In this document: positions 1 through 8,293 of the stretch, piece after piece | Numbering within the stretch: position 1 is the first letter of the stretch | Layout of the letters: the number at the start of each line of letters is the position of its first letter | Assembly (NCBI GenBank): GCA_020628895.1 | Contig: JAHDEM010000003.1 | Location: forward strand, 17,748-81,747 | Source of the DNA: Candidatus Endobugula sp. | GTDB lineage: Bacteria; Pseudomonadota; Gammaproteobacteria; Pseudomonadales; Cellvibrionaceae | Length of the DNA stretch: 64,000 nucleotides | Direction: 5' to 3' | The notes under the pieces: model-generated | The model's input: the letters and a program-made list of their open reading frames with translations, nothing else | The model's database searches: none | What the model was told of the DNA's origin: nothing | Translations under genes and position numbers: made by a program

Positions 1-63
1 AGACGCCAGACGCCAGACGCCAGACGCCAGACGCCAGACGCCAGACGCCAGACGCCAGACGCT
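1..63. repeat. Heptanucleotide tandem repeat (AGACGCC)n
   Basis: Eight perfect copies of AGACGCC are followed by a ninth, AGACGCT. The array runs off the left edge of the window, so its true copy number is unknown. A 7-bp unit is not a multiple of three, so it would shift frame if translated. No ORF of note crosses it, so it appears intergenic. The sequence after it (about 85-115) still has related bits such as TTTAGCGTTTAGC. Confidence 0.9.
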
Positions 64-175
64 AGGGATATCTTTTTTGCTTCGCGTCCGACCTCCAGCA
101 TTTAGCGTTTAGCTTTCAAGTCTATATTCCTTAAAGCTTTATCAAAAATCCTACTTATTTATAAATGATGGCCCA

Positions 176-193
176 TTGTCACATAGCTGTCAC
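176..193 (+). promoter_or_regulatory. Pho box upstream of pstS
   Basis: TTGTCAC-ATAG-CTGTCAC is two direct 7-mers separated by a 4-bp AT-rich spacer, the classic PhoB-binding arrangement. A -10-like TACTAT follows about 10 bp downstream (204-209), so the box would replace the -35 element, as in PhoB-activated promoters. phoB itself lies 5 kb away in this window. Confidence 0.85.
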
Positions 194-301
194 ATTTGCT
201 CCCTACTATGAGCCACAGTTTATGACTAAGGGGTTAATTGCTCATATTTAAGCTGAGTAATTAACTGTAATAACGACTACTATCTCTTTTTGGGGGTTAA
301 T

Positions 302-1357
302 GTGAAATCAATTAAACTAGCTGCTGTTGCTTCTGTTGCCGCTTTATCAGCGCTAAGCATGAATGTATCTGCTCGCGATAACATCAGCATCGTGGGTTCT
401 TCTACTGTATATCCTTTTGCTACCGTTGTGGCTGAGCGTTTCGGTAAAACCACGTCTTTCAAAATACCAAAGATCGAATCTACAGGTTCCGGTGGTGGAG
501 CTAAACTTTTCTGTGATGGTAATGGTGCTACTCACCCAGACATCACTAACGCTTCACGTCGTATGAAAGCGTCAGAATTCAAAAAATGTACTGCTAACGG
601 CACACAAGTTGTTGAAGTACTTATCGGCTTCGACGGTATCGTAGTGGCTAATGCAAAAGGTACTGCACCTTTATCATTAACTCGTAAGGATTTATTCCTA
701 GCGTTGGCAAAAGACGTTCCAAACCCTAACGGTTCAGAAACTCTAGTTGCTAACCCATACAAAACTTGGAAAGATGTTAACCCAACATTACCAGCGGCTA
801 AAATCGAAGTTTTTGGTCCTCCTCCAACATCAGGTACTCGTGACGCATTTGCTGAGTTAGCGATGGAAGGTGGTTGTAAGAAGTTTGATTGGATCAAAAG
901 CATGAAAAAAGCGGACAAGAAGCAGTACAAGGCAACTTGTCACACTGTTCGTGAAGACGGTGCTTACATCGAATCAGGTGAAAACGATAACCTAATCGTA
1001 CAAAAGCTAACTAAAAACCCAACTGCTTTAGGTATTTTTGGTTACAGCTTCCTAGAAGAGAACGCATCTAAAGTACAAGCTTCAATCGTTGAAGGTAGTG
1101 CTCCAACTTTTGAATCTATTGCTGACAAGAGCTACCCAATTTCTCGTCCACTATACTTCTACATCAAGAAAAACCACGTTGGCGTGATTCCTGGTATCGA
1201 AGAATATGCTGCTGAATTCACTAAAGAGAGCACTTGGGGTCCAGATGGCTACCTAGCAGAGCGTGGCATGATCCCACTATCTGATGAGCTGCGTGCCAAG
1301 TTCGCTAAGAATGCTAAAGAGCTAGTGATCTTAACAGATGCAGATTTCGCAAAATAA
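302..1357 (+). CDS. pstS: Phosphate ABC transporter substrate-binding protein PstS
   Basis: Periplasmic phosphate-binding protein of the high-affinity Pst importer, about 351 aa. The ORF track begins at a TTG (290). The GTG at 302 is better because a G-rich Shine-Dalgarno (GGGGG, 292-296) sits just before it and the protein then starts with a clean signal peptide (VKSIKLAAVASVAALSALS...SA). The mature protein opens with ISIVGSSTVYPF and has ESTGSGGG and TSGTRDAF, typical phosphate-contacting loops of PstS/PBP_like_2 proteins. A Pho box lies about 110 bp upstream and a strong terminator follows, so it is monocistronic. pstC, pstA, pstB and phoU are not in this window, so the permease must be encoded elsewhere. 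Confidence 0.93.
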   Translation: MKSIKLAAVASVAALSALSMNVSARDNISIVGSSTVYPFATVVAERFGKTTSFKIPKIESTGSGGGAKLFCDGNGATHPDITNASRRMKASEFKKCTANGTQVVEVLIGFDGIVVANAKGTAPLSLTRKDLFLALAKDVPNPNGSETLVANPYKTWKDVNPTLPAAKIEVFGPPPTSGTRDAFAELAMEGGCKKFDWIKSMKKADKKQYKATCHTVREDGAYIESGENDNLIVQKLTKNPTALGIFGYSFLEENASKVQASIVEGSAPTFESIADKSYPISRPLYFYIKKNHVGVIPGIEEYAAEFTKESTWGPDGYLAERGMIPLSDELRAKFAKNAKELVILTDADFAK

Positions 1358-1412
1358 GTCATACCAATGACAATAAGCTAAGGAAGGCGACAGAAAAATC
1401 GGAAACATAGAA

Positions 1413-1440
1413 AAGCCCAACCTTATGGTTGGGCTTTTTT
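1413..1440 (+). terminator. Rho-independent terminator after pstS
   Basis: AAGCCCAACC-TTAT-GGTTGGGCTT followed by a run of T forms a GC-rich 10-bp stem with a short loop and U-tract, 55 bp after the pstS stop codon. Confidence 0.93.
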
Positions 1441-1820
1441 TGTGGTAAAAATTATGCGCCAAAATAGTGTTATGGTTTGTCTTTAATGACAAAAAGATGG
1501 TGTATTTTTTATTTTTCGCACCATTAAATGGCGGATATTTTTTCTATCAAAAAACGGTATTAACAATATTTGTCTACGACTTTAGTCATATTGCTTGGCG
1601 CGATTTTTCTCCATTCTCCGCTATACCTTATTAAATGCCTTGTAAATCATATGGTTACAATTTTGTGTAATACGTCTCATATTTCCTGAAGTTTATTTCT
1701 TTTCGCCCCCAAGAATTAACGCTTGCCTCGTTATAAGGTTTTAACGTATTTTCTATTAACAGATTGAAAAATTTGTTTCTATAGTTAAATAACTAGTAAC
1801 GCACCACGAGAGTACCTGTT
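1441..1820. other. AT-rich intergenic region, no gene seen
   Basis: 380 bp between the pstS terminator and the next ORF. No ORF with coding character, RNA gene or convincing repeat was seen on either strand. It presumably carries the promoter for the downstream gene, but no clear -35/-10 pair could be picked. Confidence 0.5.
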
Positions 1821-2177
1821 ATGAATGACCGCACTGATAAAGCGCAATCTGCAGAAAGCTATCATGAAAAGCAACAACTAAAATCAGCCATGATTGAACT
1901 GGCTTTACAATTAGAGCTTCAGGAGGGGCGGCGTTTTAATGTGACGAAAGGAACGCAGGAAGTGGTGAAGGTGATGAAGTTTTCAGCACGTAGTGAGGAA
2001 CCATCTGTTAAAGAAGCATTTGAGCGTGTACTCAAATTGTTGTCTCTTAAGCAGAAATTGTTTTTTAGCAATCAAGGTGTGGATTTAGGGGTTAGTTCAC
2101 AAAGTGAAGAAACTCAAAACCCAGAGCATAAAGGCAAAAAGAAAATTATTTACCGAGGACAGGTAAAATGGGTATAA
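1821..2177 (+). CDS. Hypothetical protein, 118 aa
   Basis: I do not recognise this protein. It is charged and soluble, with no signal peptide or membrane segment. The first two thirds look helical (KQQLKSAMIELALQLELQEGR, then a Lys/Val-rich stretch and LLSLKQKLFF). A polar linker follows, then a basic tail ending YRGQVKWV. The start ATG follows CGAGAG, a weak Shine-Dalgarno. It stands alone between the pstS terminator and the methyltransferase gene 37 bp downstream and could be co-transcribed with the latter. The conserved-looking Trp/Arg tail suggests a real protein rather than a chance ORF, but no function is proposed. Confidence 0.6.
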   Translation: MNDRTDKAQSAESYHEKQQLKSAMIELALQLELQEGRRFNVTKGTQEVVKVMKFSARSEEPSVKEAFERVLKLLSLKQKLFFSNQGVDLGVSSQSEETQNPEHKGKKKIIYRGQVKWV

Positions 2178-2214
2178 GATAGATAGTACGTACCTTACTG
2201 ATATCTAAATCACT

Positions 2215-2820
2215 ATGTTCACAACACCCGATAGACCCGTTTCAAAAGCTTGCCTGAATAATCAGCAAGTCATTTTAGATCAACTACAACGAATTCTTAC
2301 CTCAAAAAGTACGGTATTAGAAATTGGTAGTGGCACTGGCCAGCACGCCGTTTTTTTTGCCAACCATATGCCTCATATTATTTGGCAAACCAGTGATTTG
2401 CCGAACAATCATCCTGGTATTTTATTATGGTTAGAAGATGCCGTTAATCATAATTGCCTGCCCCCGTTAGCTATCGATGTCGATGATGATCTAGCTCCTT
2501 CGTCCACTTACGATGTGGTTTATACTGCCAATACATTACATATTTTATCGTGGGATAGGGTGGTATTGTTTTTTCGAAAGGTCAGCAAGTATCTTCATCC
2601 GGGAGGGTTGTTAGTTATTTACGGACCCTTCAACTATGAAGGCAAATTTACTAGCGATAGTAATGCTCAGTTTAATGCATTTTTACGAGCATCGAATCCA
2701 ACACAAGGCATACGAGATTTTGAAGCAGTGGTTCAATTGGCAGAAGAACAGTGCTTAGATTTGCAAGAAGATAATGCGATGCCAGCGAATAATCGCTTAT
2801 TAGTGTTTAAACGCCGATAA
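2215..2820 (+). CDS. DUF938 family SAM-dependent methyltransferase-like protein
   Basis: About 201 aa with the class I methyltransferase motif I VLEIGSGTGQHA near residue 40. Next come a motif II-like acidic turn (QTSDLPNN), VVYTANTLHI and LHPGGLLVIYGPF, all in the spacing of DUF938 (UPF0585, methyltransferase-like protein 26) proteins. The substrate of this family is not established. The ATG has little Shine-Dalgarno upstream. It converges on the FemAB-like gene, with only 12 bp between the two stop codons. Family assignment is confident; enzymatic role is inferred from the fold only. Confidence 0.85.
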   Translation: MFTTPDRPVSKACLNNQQVILDQLQRILTSKSTVLEIGSGTGQHAVFFANHMPHIIWQTSDLPNNHPGILLWLEDAVNHNCLPPLAIDVDDDLAPSSTYDVVYTANTLHILSWDRVVLFFRKVSKYLHPGGLLVIYGPFNYEGKFTSDSNAQFNAFLRASNPTQGIRDFEAVVQLAEEQCLDLQEDNAMPANNRLLVFKRR

Positions 2821-2832
2821 GTATTTCGAATA

Positions 2833-4029
2833 CTATGTTTGTTTAAAAGGCAGCAACTGTTGTGCTTCTTTAATATAGTTTTCGATTTCTTTAGTCTCTT
2901 CAACTAAAAACCGTTGAATGGCGTGGCTGAATTCTGGGTGTTTAATCCAATGGCTGGAATAAGTTTTAATCGGCTTAAATCCGCGTTGTATTTTATGTTC
3001 ACCCTGAGCACCAGGGTCGAAGCGTTGAATATTATTTCGTATAGCATATTCAATGCCTTGGTAATAACACGCCTCAAAATGTAGGCTGTCGTAATTTTCT
3101 TTGCAGCCCCAATAACGTCCATAAAGTGTTTGGCTATCCTTAAAGAATAGCGCAGCGGCAACATTGTCTAACCCTTTTTCTGTTTGCGTGTGAGCTTGAA
3201 TCATAACAAGGTGAGGTGCCATTTTTTTTGCCAATAGAGGAAAAAAATCAGCCGATAAATAACCGGTATGGCCACTGCGTTTAATGTAAGTCGTCTGGTA
3301 AAAGAGATAAAAATTCTTCCAGTCTTTGTCATTGATTTGTTCGCCTTCCTTAACCGTTAACACAATATTTTGTGAGTGAACTTTTTTCCTTTCCTTAAGT
3401 ATATTTTTTCTTTTGCGTGAAGACATGGTGCTAAGAAAATCATCAAAATCTTTATATTGATTATTAAACCAATGATATTGATAACCCACTCTTTGCATCC
3501 AGCCGCAGGTTGAAAAGTAGTTTTTTTCATGATCTCTTATAAACAAACTATGACAGGAAGATGCATCGATTTCATTGGCTTTGTTAGCAATCGTTTGATG
3601 AATAAAGTCACAGAGTGCTTTCTCCATTTCCGGTGTTGAGATAATTGTTTGATCAATGGCCCAGCGTTGACCAGTTGCTGGTGTAAAAGGAATCGCATTT
3701 AATAACTTAGGGTAGTATTGCATTGCATGTCTTTGATAGGCATCTGCCCATGCCCAGTCAAATACATACTCCCCATAAGAGTGTGTTTTAAGAAAAAGAG
3801 GAACGATTGCCGCTATCTGATTTTCTTTGTTAGATTGATCGTCATTCTTTAATGTAACTAATAAATGATAGGGTTGCCATCCGGTCTCTAGTGTTGTGCT
3901 TTTGCTGTCTTCCATTACTGCAAAAAATTCGTGCATTAAAAAAGGGTAGTCTCCGCCACAAAGTGTATTCCAAATATTGGCATCACATTCATGAATTGAC
4001 GTTATAAAAGTGGCTGCAAAATTGTTCAG
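2833..4029 (-). CDS. FemAB-like (DUF482) GNAT-fold acyltransferase family protein
   Basis: Belongs to the PF04339/DUF482 peptidogalycan-biosynthesis-like family. Recognisable parts are ETGWQPYHLLV, a basic loop SSRKRKNILKERKKV, ARYWGC-like GRYWGCKENYDSLHFEACYYQGIEYAI and RFDPGAQGEHKIQRGF near the C-terminus. The ORF track starts at ATG 3936, but the family's conserved N-terminus is encoded upstream in the same open frame (SIHECDANIWNTL, GGDYPFLMHEFF). No ATG, GTG or TTG exists between the frame's stop and 3936. The best start is CTG at 4029-4027, preceded by GAGGAC (4041-4036), giving about 398 aa. Another option is the CTG overlapping the phoR stop as CTGA. The gene follows phoR on the same strand and is probably co-transcribed with it. 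Exact substrate unknown. Confidence 0.82.
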   Translation of the reverse strand: MNNFAATFITSIHECDANIWNTLCGGDYPFLMHEFFAVMEDSKSTTLETGWQPYHLLVTLKNDDQSNKENQIAAIVPLFLKTHSYGEYVFDWAWADAYQRHAMQYYPKLLNAIPFTPATGQRWAIDQTIISTPEMEKALCDFIHQTIANKANEIDASSCHSLFIRDHEKNYFSTCGWMQRVGYQYHWFNNQYKDFDDFLSTMSSRKRKNILKERKKVHSQNIVLTVKEGEQINDKDWKNFYLFYQTTYIKRSGHTGYLSADFFPLLAKKMAPHLVMIQAHTQTEKGLDNVAAALFFKDSQTLYGRYWGCKENYDSLHFEACYYQGIEYAIRNNIQRFDPGAQGEHKIQRGFKPIKTYSSHWIKHPEFSHAIQRFLVEETKEIENYIKEAQQLLPFKQT

Positions 4030-4058
4030 ACAGATGTCCTCGAAAATAAGTCGTTCTA

Positions 4059-5348
4059 TCAGTTCTCAATACGTTCTTTTGGGAAGATAGCACTAAATGT
4101 ACTACCCTGATTAATGCGGCTGCTAATATTTAGGCGCGCATCATGTCGCACAAGAATATGTTTTACAATGGCTAATCCTAAGCCTGTGCCACCTGTTTCT
4201 ATTGAGCGGCTAGAATCAACACGATAAAAACGTTCAGTGAGCCGATGTATATGATGTTGTTCGATACCAATGCCTTTATCGATCACTTTTACATCGGCAC
4301 CACCAGTAAAATTGTGGCTCGCTTTAACAATAATATTCTTCTTAGCGGGAGAATAGCGAATAGCATTCATAATTAAATTGGAAAATGCACTGTGTAATTC
4401 TCGGTCATTACCCAGAATATTAAAATCCGTTGTGCACTCGAGCTCGACAGTCTGTTCTTTTTTATCGCTAATGGTTCTGGCTTCATTAATAATCATCTCA
4501 AGCAGTGGGCGCACAGGAACGCTAATAGGAGCCTTATTTAACTCTTCAGTTTCCAGCTTGGATAACATAGTTAGATCGTTGATAAGAACCGTCATGCGCT
4601 TGGCTTGTTGTTGCATTTGCTCCAGCGGCTTTTTCCAGCTTTCTTCTAACGAATGGTAATCATTCATGGTTTCAAGATAGCCGCCAATCACCGTTAATGG
4701 TGTGCGTAACTCGTGCGATACATTAGCAACAAAGTCTTTACGCATTTGTTCTAAACGATACAACCGAGTGACATCTCTTACGATTAATAAAACTTCGTTG
4801 TTACCAAAATAATTAATGCGGTACTCGAGTCGTTGTTCGATATTGTTATTCGAGGGTAAGATAAGCGGTAGCTCATGGTCATCCTGGGCCAGATAACTGA
4901 CAAATATTGGGTTGCGGATAAGATTGGTAATGGGGCTACCTACATCGGCTTTCTTAAGCGCAAGCATAGTACGTGATGATTTATTTAACCAAGTAATGGT
5001 ATGGTCAGCATCTAATAATATAATCGCGTCATTGAGTGATGCGGTCATAGTTTCAACACGATTAATCACTTTTTTGTAGCGCTTTTTCTCGCGCAGCTGA
5101 CGTTTCTTCTCTCGGCTAAGACTATCAAAAATATTTCCCCAGATACCGCTGGCATCAGGAATAGAGGACAAGCGGCTATTGCGTAACCAGTTCTCTAGTT
5201 GACGTATTTGAAAAAGCGTCCAAATAATATAAAGAAGAGAACCCAGCAATAGCACAACGAGAACATTGCTAGTGAGCAAGCCAATAAACAGACAGGCAAT
5301 AGTAAGAGCAAAGAGCCGTCGGATCTCTAGATGAAAGTCGTTGCGCAC
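4059..5348 (-). CDS. phoR: Phosphate regulon sensor histidine kinase PhoR
   Basis: Inner-membrane histidine kinase that phosphorylates PhoB under phosphate limitation, 429 aa, the usual PhoR length. The N-terminus has two hydrophobic helices with almost no periplasmic loop. A PhoR-specific linker and PAS domain (around 100-195) follow, then the HisKA box VSHELRTPLTVIGGYLE with phospho-accepting His212. The HATPase domain has N-box NLIMNAIRYSP and G-boxes KGIGIEQHH and GGTGLGLAIVKHI. The start is GTG at 5348 behind AAGGAC. It lies 119 bp downstream of phoB on the same strand. phoB-phoR is a standard Pho-regulated operon. Confidence 0.95.
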   Translation of the reverse strand: MRNDFHLEIRRLFALTIACLFIGLLTSNVLVVLLLGSLLYIIWTLFQIRQLENWLRNSRLSSIPDASGIWGNIFDSLSREKKRQLREKKRYKKVINRVETMTASLNDAIILLDADHTITWLNKSSRTMLALKKADVGSPITNLIRNPIFVSYLAQDDHELPLILPSNNNIEQRLEYRINYFGNNEVLLIVRDVTRLYRLEQMRKDFVANVSHELRTPLTVIGGYLETMNDYHSLEESWKKPLEQMQQQAKRMTVLINDLTMLSKLETEELNKAPISVPVRPLLEMIINEARTISDKKEQTVELECTTDFNILGNDRELHSAFSNLIMNAIRYSPAKKNIIVKASHNFTGGADVKVIDKGIGIEQHHIHRLTERFYRVDSSRSIETGGTGLGLAIVKHILVRHDARLNISSRINQGSTFSAIFPKERIEN

Positions 5349-5467
5349 AGTAAGTCCTTAATCATAGAACCAAGTTAAAAGTGTTCGGCCTAACCGAAAC
5401 CACAGTATAACTAAGATTGCTCTGGGTTTCCCTTAACGATTGTTTTTTTGTGCTTGCGAAGATAGCC

Positions 5468-6169
5468 TTATGCGTTGGCGACGAGTTTCACAGAGAAGCG
5501 GTAGCCAGCACCACGAACGGTTTGAATAAAACGGTCATGGGTAGTGAGTGCTTTACGCAAGCGGCGAATATGCACATCGACGGTACGTTCTTCCACATAA
5601 ACATTACCACCCCATACATGATCCAGTAATTGGCCGCGGGTATAGACTCTGTCTTGGTGAGTTAAAAAGAAAGATAGTAGACGATATTCTGTGGGCCCCA
5701 TCTGTAGGGGGCTATCGTCTAGCGTCACTACGTGATTAATAGGATCCATACGTAAGCCTTCTATTTCGATAGGCTCTAATGGGGTTAATCCTTCGGTTCG
5801 GCGTAATACAGCTTTTAGTCGGGCCACTAGTTCCCGTGGAGAGAAAGGTTTAGTGATGTAATCGTCTGCGCCAATTTCGAGGCCCTGTATTTTATTATCT
5901 TCCTCACTTTTAGCAGTAAGCATAATAATCGGAATAGAGGCAGTGAGTTCGTCTTTCTTGAGGCGGCGCGCTAAATCAATGCCGCTGCTGCCTGGCAACA
6001 TCCAATCTAACAGGATTAGATTGGGGCGTTCATCAATAATAATCGTATGTGCCTGTTGAGAGTCTGCAGCTTCTAAACAACGATAGTCTGCCATCTCTAG
6101 TGCGATACGTAGCATATCGCGTATAGCGGCTTCATCATCAACAATTAGAATAGTTTTCTCTTGACTCAT
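5468..6169 (-). CDS. phoB: Phosphate regulon response regulator PhoB
   Basis: OmpR/PhoB-family regulator of 233 aa. The receiver domain has the acidic pair DDE at 11-13, phospho-accepting Asp55 in LILLDWMLPG, Thr in MLTAKSEED and Lys in YITKPFSPREL. A winged-helix DNA-binding domain follows (LLSFFLTHQDRVYTRGQLLDHVWG, then ERTVDVHIRRLRKAL and GAGYRFS). It activates genes with Pho boxes. One such box lies directly upstream of this gene and another upstream of pstS. Transcribed toward phoR. Confidence 0.96.
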   Translation of the reverse strand: MSQEKTILIVDDEAAIRDMLRIALEMADYRCLEAADSQQAHTIIIDERPNLILLDWMLPGSSGIDLARRLKKDELTASIPIIMLTAKSEEDNKIQGLEIGADDYITKPFSPRELVARLKAVLRRTEGLTPLEPIEIEGLRMDPINHVVTLDDSPLQMGPTEYRLLSFFLTHQDRVYTRGQLLDHVWGGNVYVEERTVDVHIRRLRKALTTHDRFIQTVRGAGYRFSVKLVANA

Positions 6170-6219
6170 ACAGCTTATCCACTAGTGACTATTTAATACT
6201 AGCATTAAATAACGTTATG

Positions 6220-6237
6220 ATGACATTTTTGTGACAG
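6220..6237 (-). promoter_or_regulatory. Pho box upstream of phoB
   Basis: On the minus strand: CTGTCAC-AAAA-ATGTCAT, two 7-mers with a 4-bp A-rich spacer, about 50 bp upstream of the phoB start codon. This is the arrangement expected for positive autoregulation of phoBR. Confidence 0.85.
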
Positions 6238-6263
6238 CGGTATCTAGAATGGCTGAAAATCGC

Positions 6264-7163
6264 CTAATTGCAGCAATACGGTAATGATAAATAATGTGCC
6301 AGTATGCCGATAAAAACAATTAGTCCAACCCAGTGGTTATTGATAAATGCGTCAAAGCAAGCGCTGGGCTGACGATAGCGAATCAGCCATTGCTGATAGC
6401 CCATTAATATTGCGGCGATCAGCAGTGATAGTTGATACAACATTCCCAATTCAAAACGGTTACCCACCATCAATAGCCCTATTAACGTTAATACCTGAAG
6501 GCTGGCAGTGATAACGCGGTCGTTTTCTGCAAACAAGATAGCGGTGGATTTAACACCAATTTTCTTGTCAAACTCTCTATCTGTCATACCGTAAAACGTA
6601 TCGTAACTTACTGTCCATAAAAGATTACAGGTGTACAGTAGCCATAGGGCAGGGTTGAGTTCGTTAGTTTGGGCGGCAAATGCCATGGGAATGCTCATAG
6701 AAAAAGCGGCTCCCAATACAACTTGCGGTAAATGGGTGTAACGCTTCATAAACGGGTAACAACAGGCTAAAGCGACAGCGGCAATGGATAGATATACGGT
6801 AAGTTTATTAGTCAGTAAGACCAGTAGAAATGCACATACAATCAAGGTGGCGAATAATATTAAGGCCGACTTAACGGTTATCTCTCCAGTGACTAGAGGG
6901 CGTGATTGTGTGCGTTGAACGTGTCCATCGATATTGCGATCGGCAATATCATTAATAATACACCCCGCTGCGCGCATTAGAATAACGCCTAAGGTGAAGA
7001 TGATGAATATACCGATATCGGGTGTCCCTTCTGCAGCAAGCCACAGCGACCAATAGGTTGGCCACAGTAGTAATAAAATGCCAATAGGCCGATGAAAACG
7101 CATCAGCTCCCAGTAAGGTTGAGCGCTATGTCGGAATTTTTGATAGAAAGGTAAAGACGGCAT
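6264..7163 (-). CDS. ubiA: 4-hydroxybenzoate octaprenyltransferase UbiA
   Basis: Membrane prenyltransferase of ubiquinone biosynthesis that joins the polyprenyl tail to 4-hydroxybenzoate, 299 aa. Both aspartate-rich motifs are present: NDIADRNIDGHVQRT around residue 70 and DREFDKKIGVKSTA around 195. Eight or nine hydrophobic helices surround them. The N-terminal YWELMRFHRPIGILLLLWPTYWSLW is characteristic. ubiC, its usual upstream partner, is not here: the next upstream gene is a divergent FKBP gene. It runs in the same direction as phoBR, with the phoB Pho box in the gap between them. Confidence 0.95.
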   Translation of the reverse strand: MPSLPFYQKFRHSAQPYWELMRFHRPIGILLLLWPTYWSLWLAAEGTPDIGIFIIFTLGVILMRAAGCIINDIADRNIDGHVQRTQSRPLVTGEITVKSALILFATLIVCAFLLVLLTNKLTVYLSIAAVALACCYPFMKRYTHLPQVVLGAAFSMSIPMAFAAQTNELNPALWLLYTCNLLWTVSYDTFYGMTDREFDKKIGVKSTAILFAENDRVITASLQVLTLIGLLMVGNRFELGMLYQLSLLIAAILMGYQQWLIRYRQPSACFDAFINNHWVGLIVFIGILAHYLSLPYCCN

Positions 7164-7428
7164 AATATGTTAGCTACTGTGCTTAGTAAAAGCCGTAGTG
7201 TAACCAATGATACTGGATATGCAATTGCTGTTAGCCAGTTGTCATGTAGGATCAATTGTACTTACTACTTATGTTTAGCGGTGACAAACGGTTAGATTGT
7301 GTGGATAAATTCACTTTTGTTGCCAATTAGTCCGTATATAATTCAAAAGCTTTGGTATATCATTGAGCTTTATATTGTTTAATTCATTTTTGTTTATCAC
7401 TCAAAAACAACTAAAAAAGGAATACCCG

Positions 7429-8223
7429 ATGAAATTACTCACTCTTGCGGCATTAACAGCCTCAACAATCATTCTAACGGCTTGTGGTGCTGAAGAGAAA
7501 AAAGAGGTTGCTGTCGAAGAAGCGCCTGCAGTTAGCACCATTTCAATGTCCTCTTCTGTTGATGAGCGTTTGAGTTATATCGTTGGCGAAAATATGGCCG
7601 GCCAATTTCAGCGCGATGGTATTGAGTTAGATGTTGATGCACTCACACTGGCGGTAAAAAATGTACAAGCAGGGGCAGAGCCATTGCTAACAGAAGATGA
7701 AAAACGTCAAACAATTGCTGAAATCCAACAGCGTGGTCAAGAGCAACAAAGAGCGGAACTAGAAGCATTAGCCACTAAAAACAAAACCGAAGGCGAAGCG
7801 TACCTAGCCGCTAATTCGCAAAAAGAAGGTGTTATTACTACAGAAAGTGGCCTTCAGTATAAAGAAGTGACTGCCGGAGAAGGTGATACGCCAAGTGCTG
7901 CAGATACAGTCACCGTGCATTATAAAGGAACCTTAATCGATGGGACTGTGTTCGACAGCTCTTATGAGCGCGGTCAACCAGCCACCTTCCCTGTAGGTGG
8001 TGTTATTCCGGGTTGGGTTGAAGCATTGCAACTAATGAATGTCGGCGATAAGTTTGAATTGGCGATCCCGTCTGATCTTGCCTACGGCCCATCAGGAACT
8101 GGCCCAGAAATTGGCCCAAATGCAACTTTGCTATTCGAAGTGGAATTACTTGAAGTTGCTAAGGCAGAAGTACCAGAAGAAGCCGCTCCCGAAGAGCCTG
8201 CTGTAGAAGATGCTGCTCAATAA
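7429..8223 (+). CDS. FKBP-type peptidyl-prolyl cis-trans isomerase lipoprotein (FkpA/Mip-like)
   Basis: Envelope foldase of about 264 aa. The ORF track starts at 7363, but ATG 7429 follows AAAAAAGGA and gives a clean lipoprotein signal (MKLLTLAALTASTIILTACG, lipobox LTAC). An FkpA-type N-terminal dimerisation helix region follows (SSSVDERLSYIVGENMAGQF). The C-terminal FKBP domain has VTVHYKGTLIDGTVFDSSYERG, FPVGGVIPGWVEALQLM and IPSDLAYGPSGTGPEIGPNATLLFEVELLEV. The C-terminal tail is Glu/Pro/Ala-rich. Whether it remains in the inner or moves to the outer membrane is not settled; no Asp follows the Cys. Monocistronic, with a terminator directly after. Confidence 0.9.
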   Translation: MKLLTLAALTASTIILTACGAEEKKEVAVEEAPAVSTISMSSSVDERLSYIVGENMAGQFQRDGIELDVDALTLAVKNVQAGAEPLLTEDEKRQTIAEIQQRGQEQQRAELEALATKNKTEGEAYLAANSQKEGVITTESGLQYKEVTAGEGDTPSAADTVTVHYKGTLIDGTVFDSSYERGQPATFPVGGVIPGWVEALQLMNVGDKFELAIPSDLAYGPSGTGPEIGPNATLLFEVELLEVAKAEVPEEAAPEEPAVEDAAQ

Positions 8224-8248
8224 GCTTCATCTACCTTTAATCAATAAC

Positions 8249-8275
8249 AAAAAGCCCTTTTAAAAAGGGCTTTTT
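8249..8275. terminator. Bidirectional Rho-independent terminator
   Basis: AAAAGCCCTTTT-AA-AAAAGGGCTTTTT is flanked by A on the left and T on the right, so it can serve both the FKBP gene (plus) and the convergent WD40-like gene (minus), which ends at 8294. Confidence 0.88.
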
Positions 8276-8293
8276 GCGTTTTAGTGTGCAAGA

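Noticed and set aside
1-63. CRISPR array
   Set aside because: The units are 7 bp and contiguous with no spacers, so this is a simple tandem repeat.
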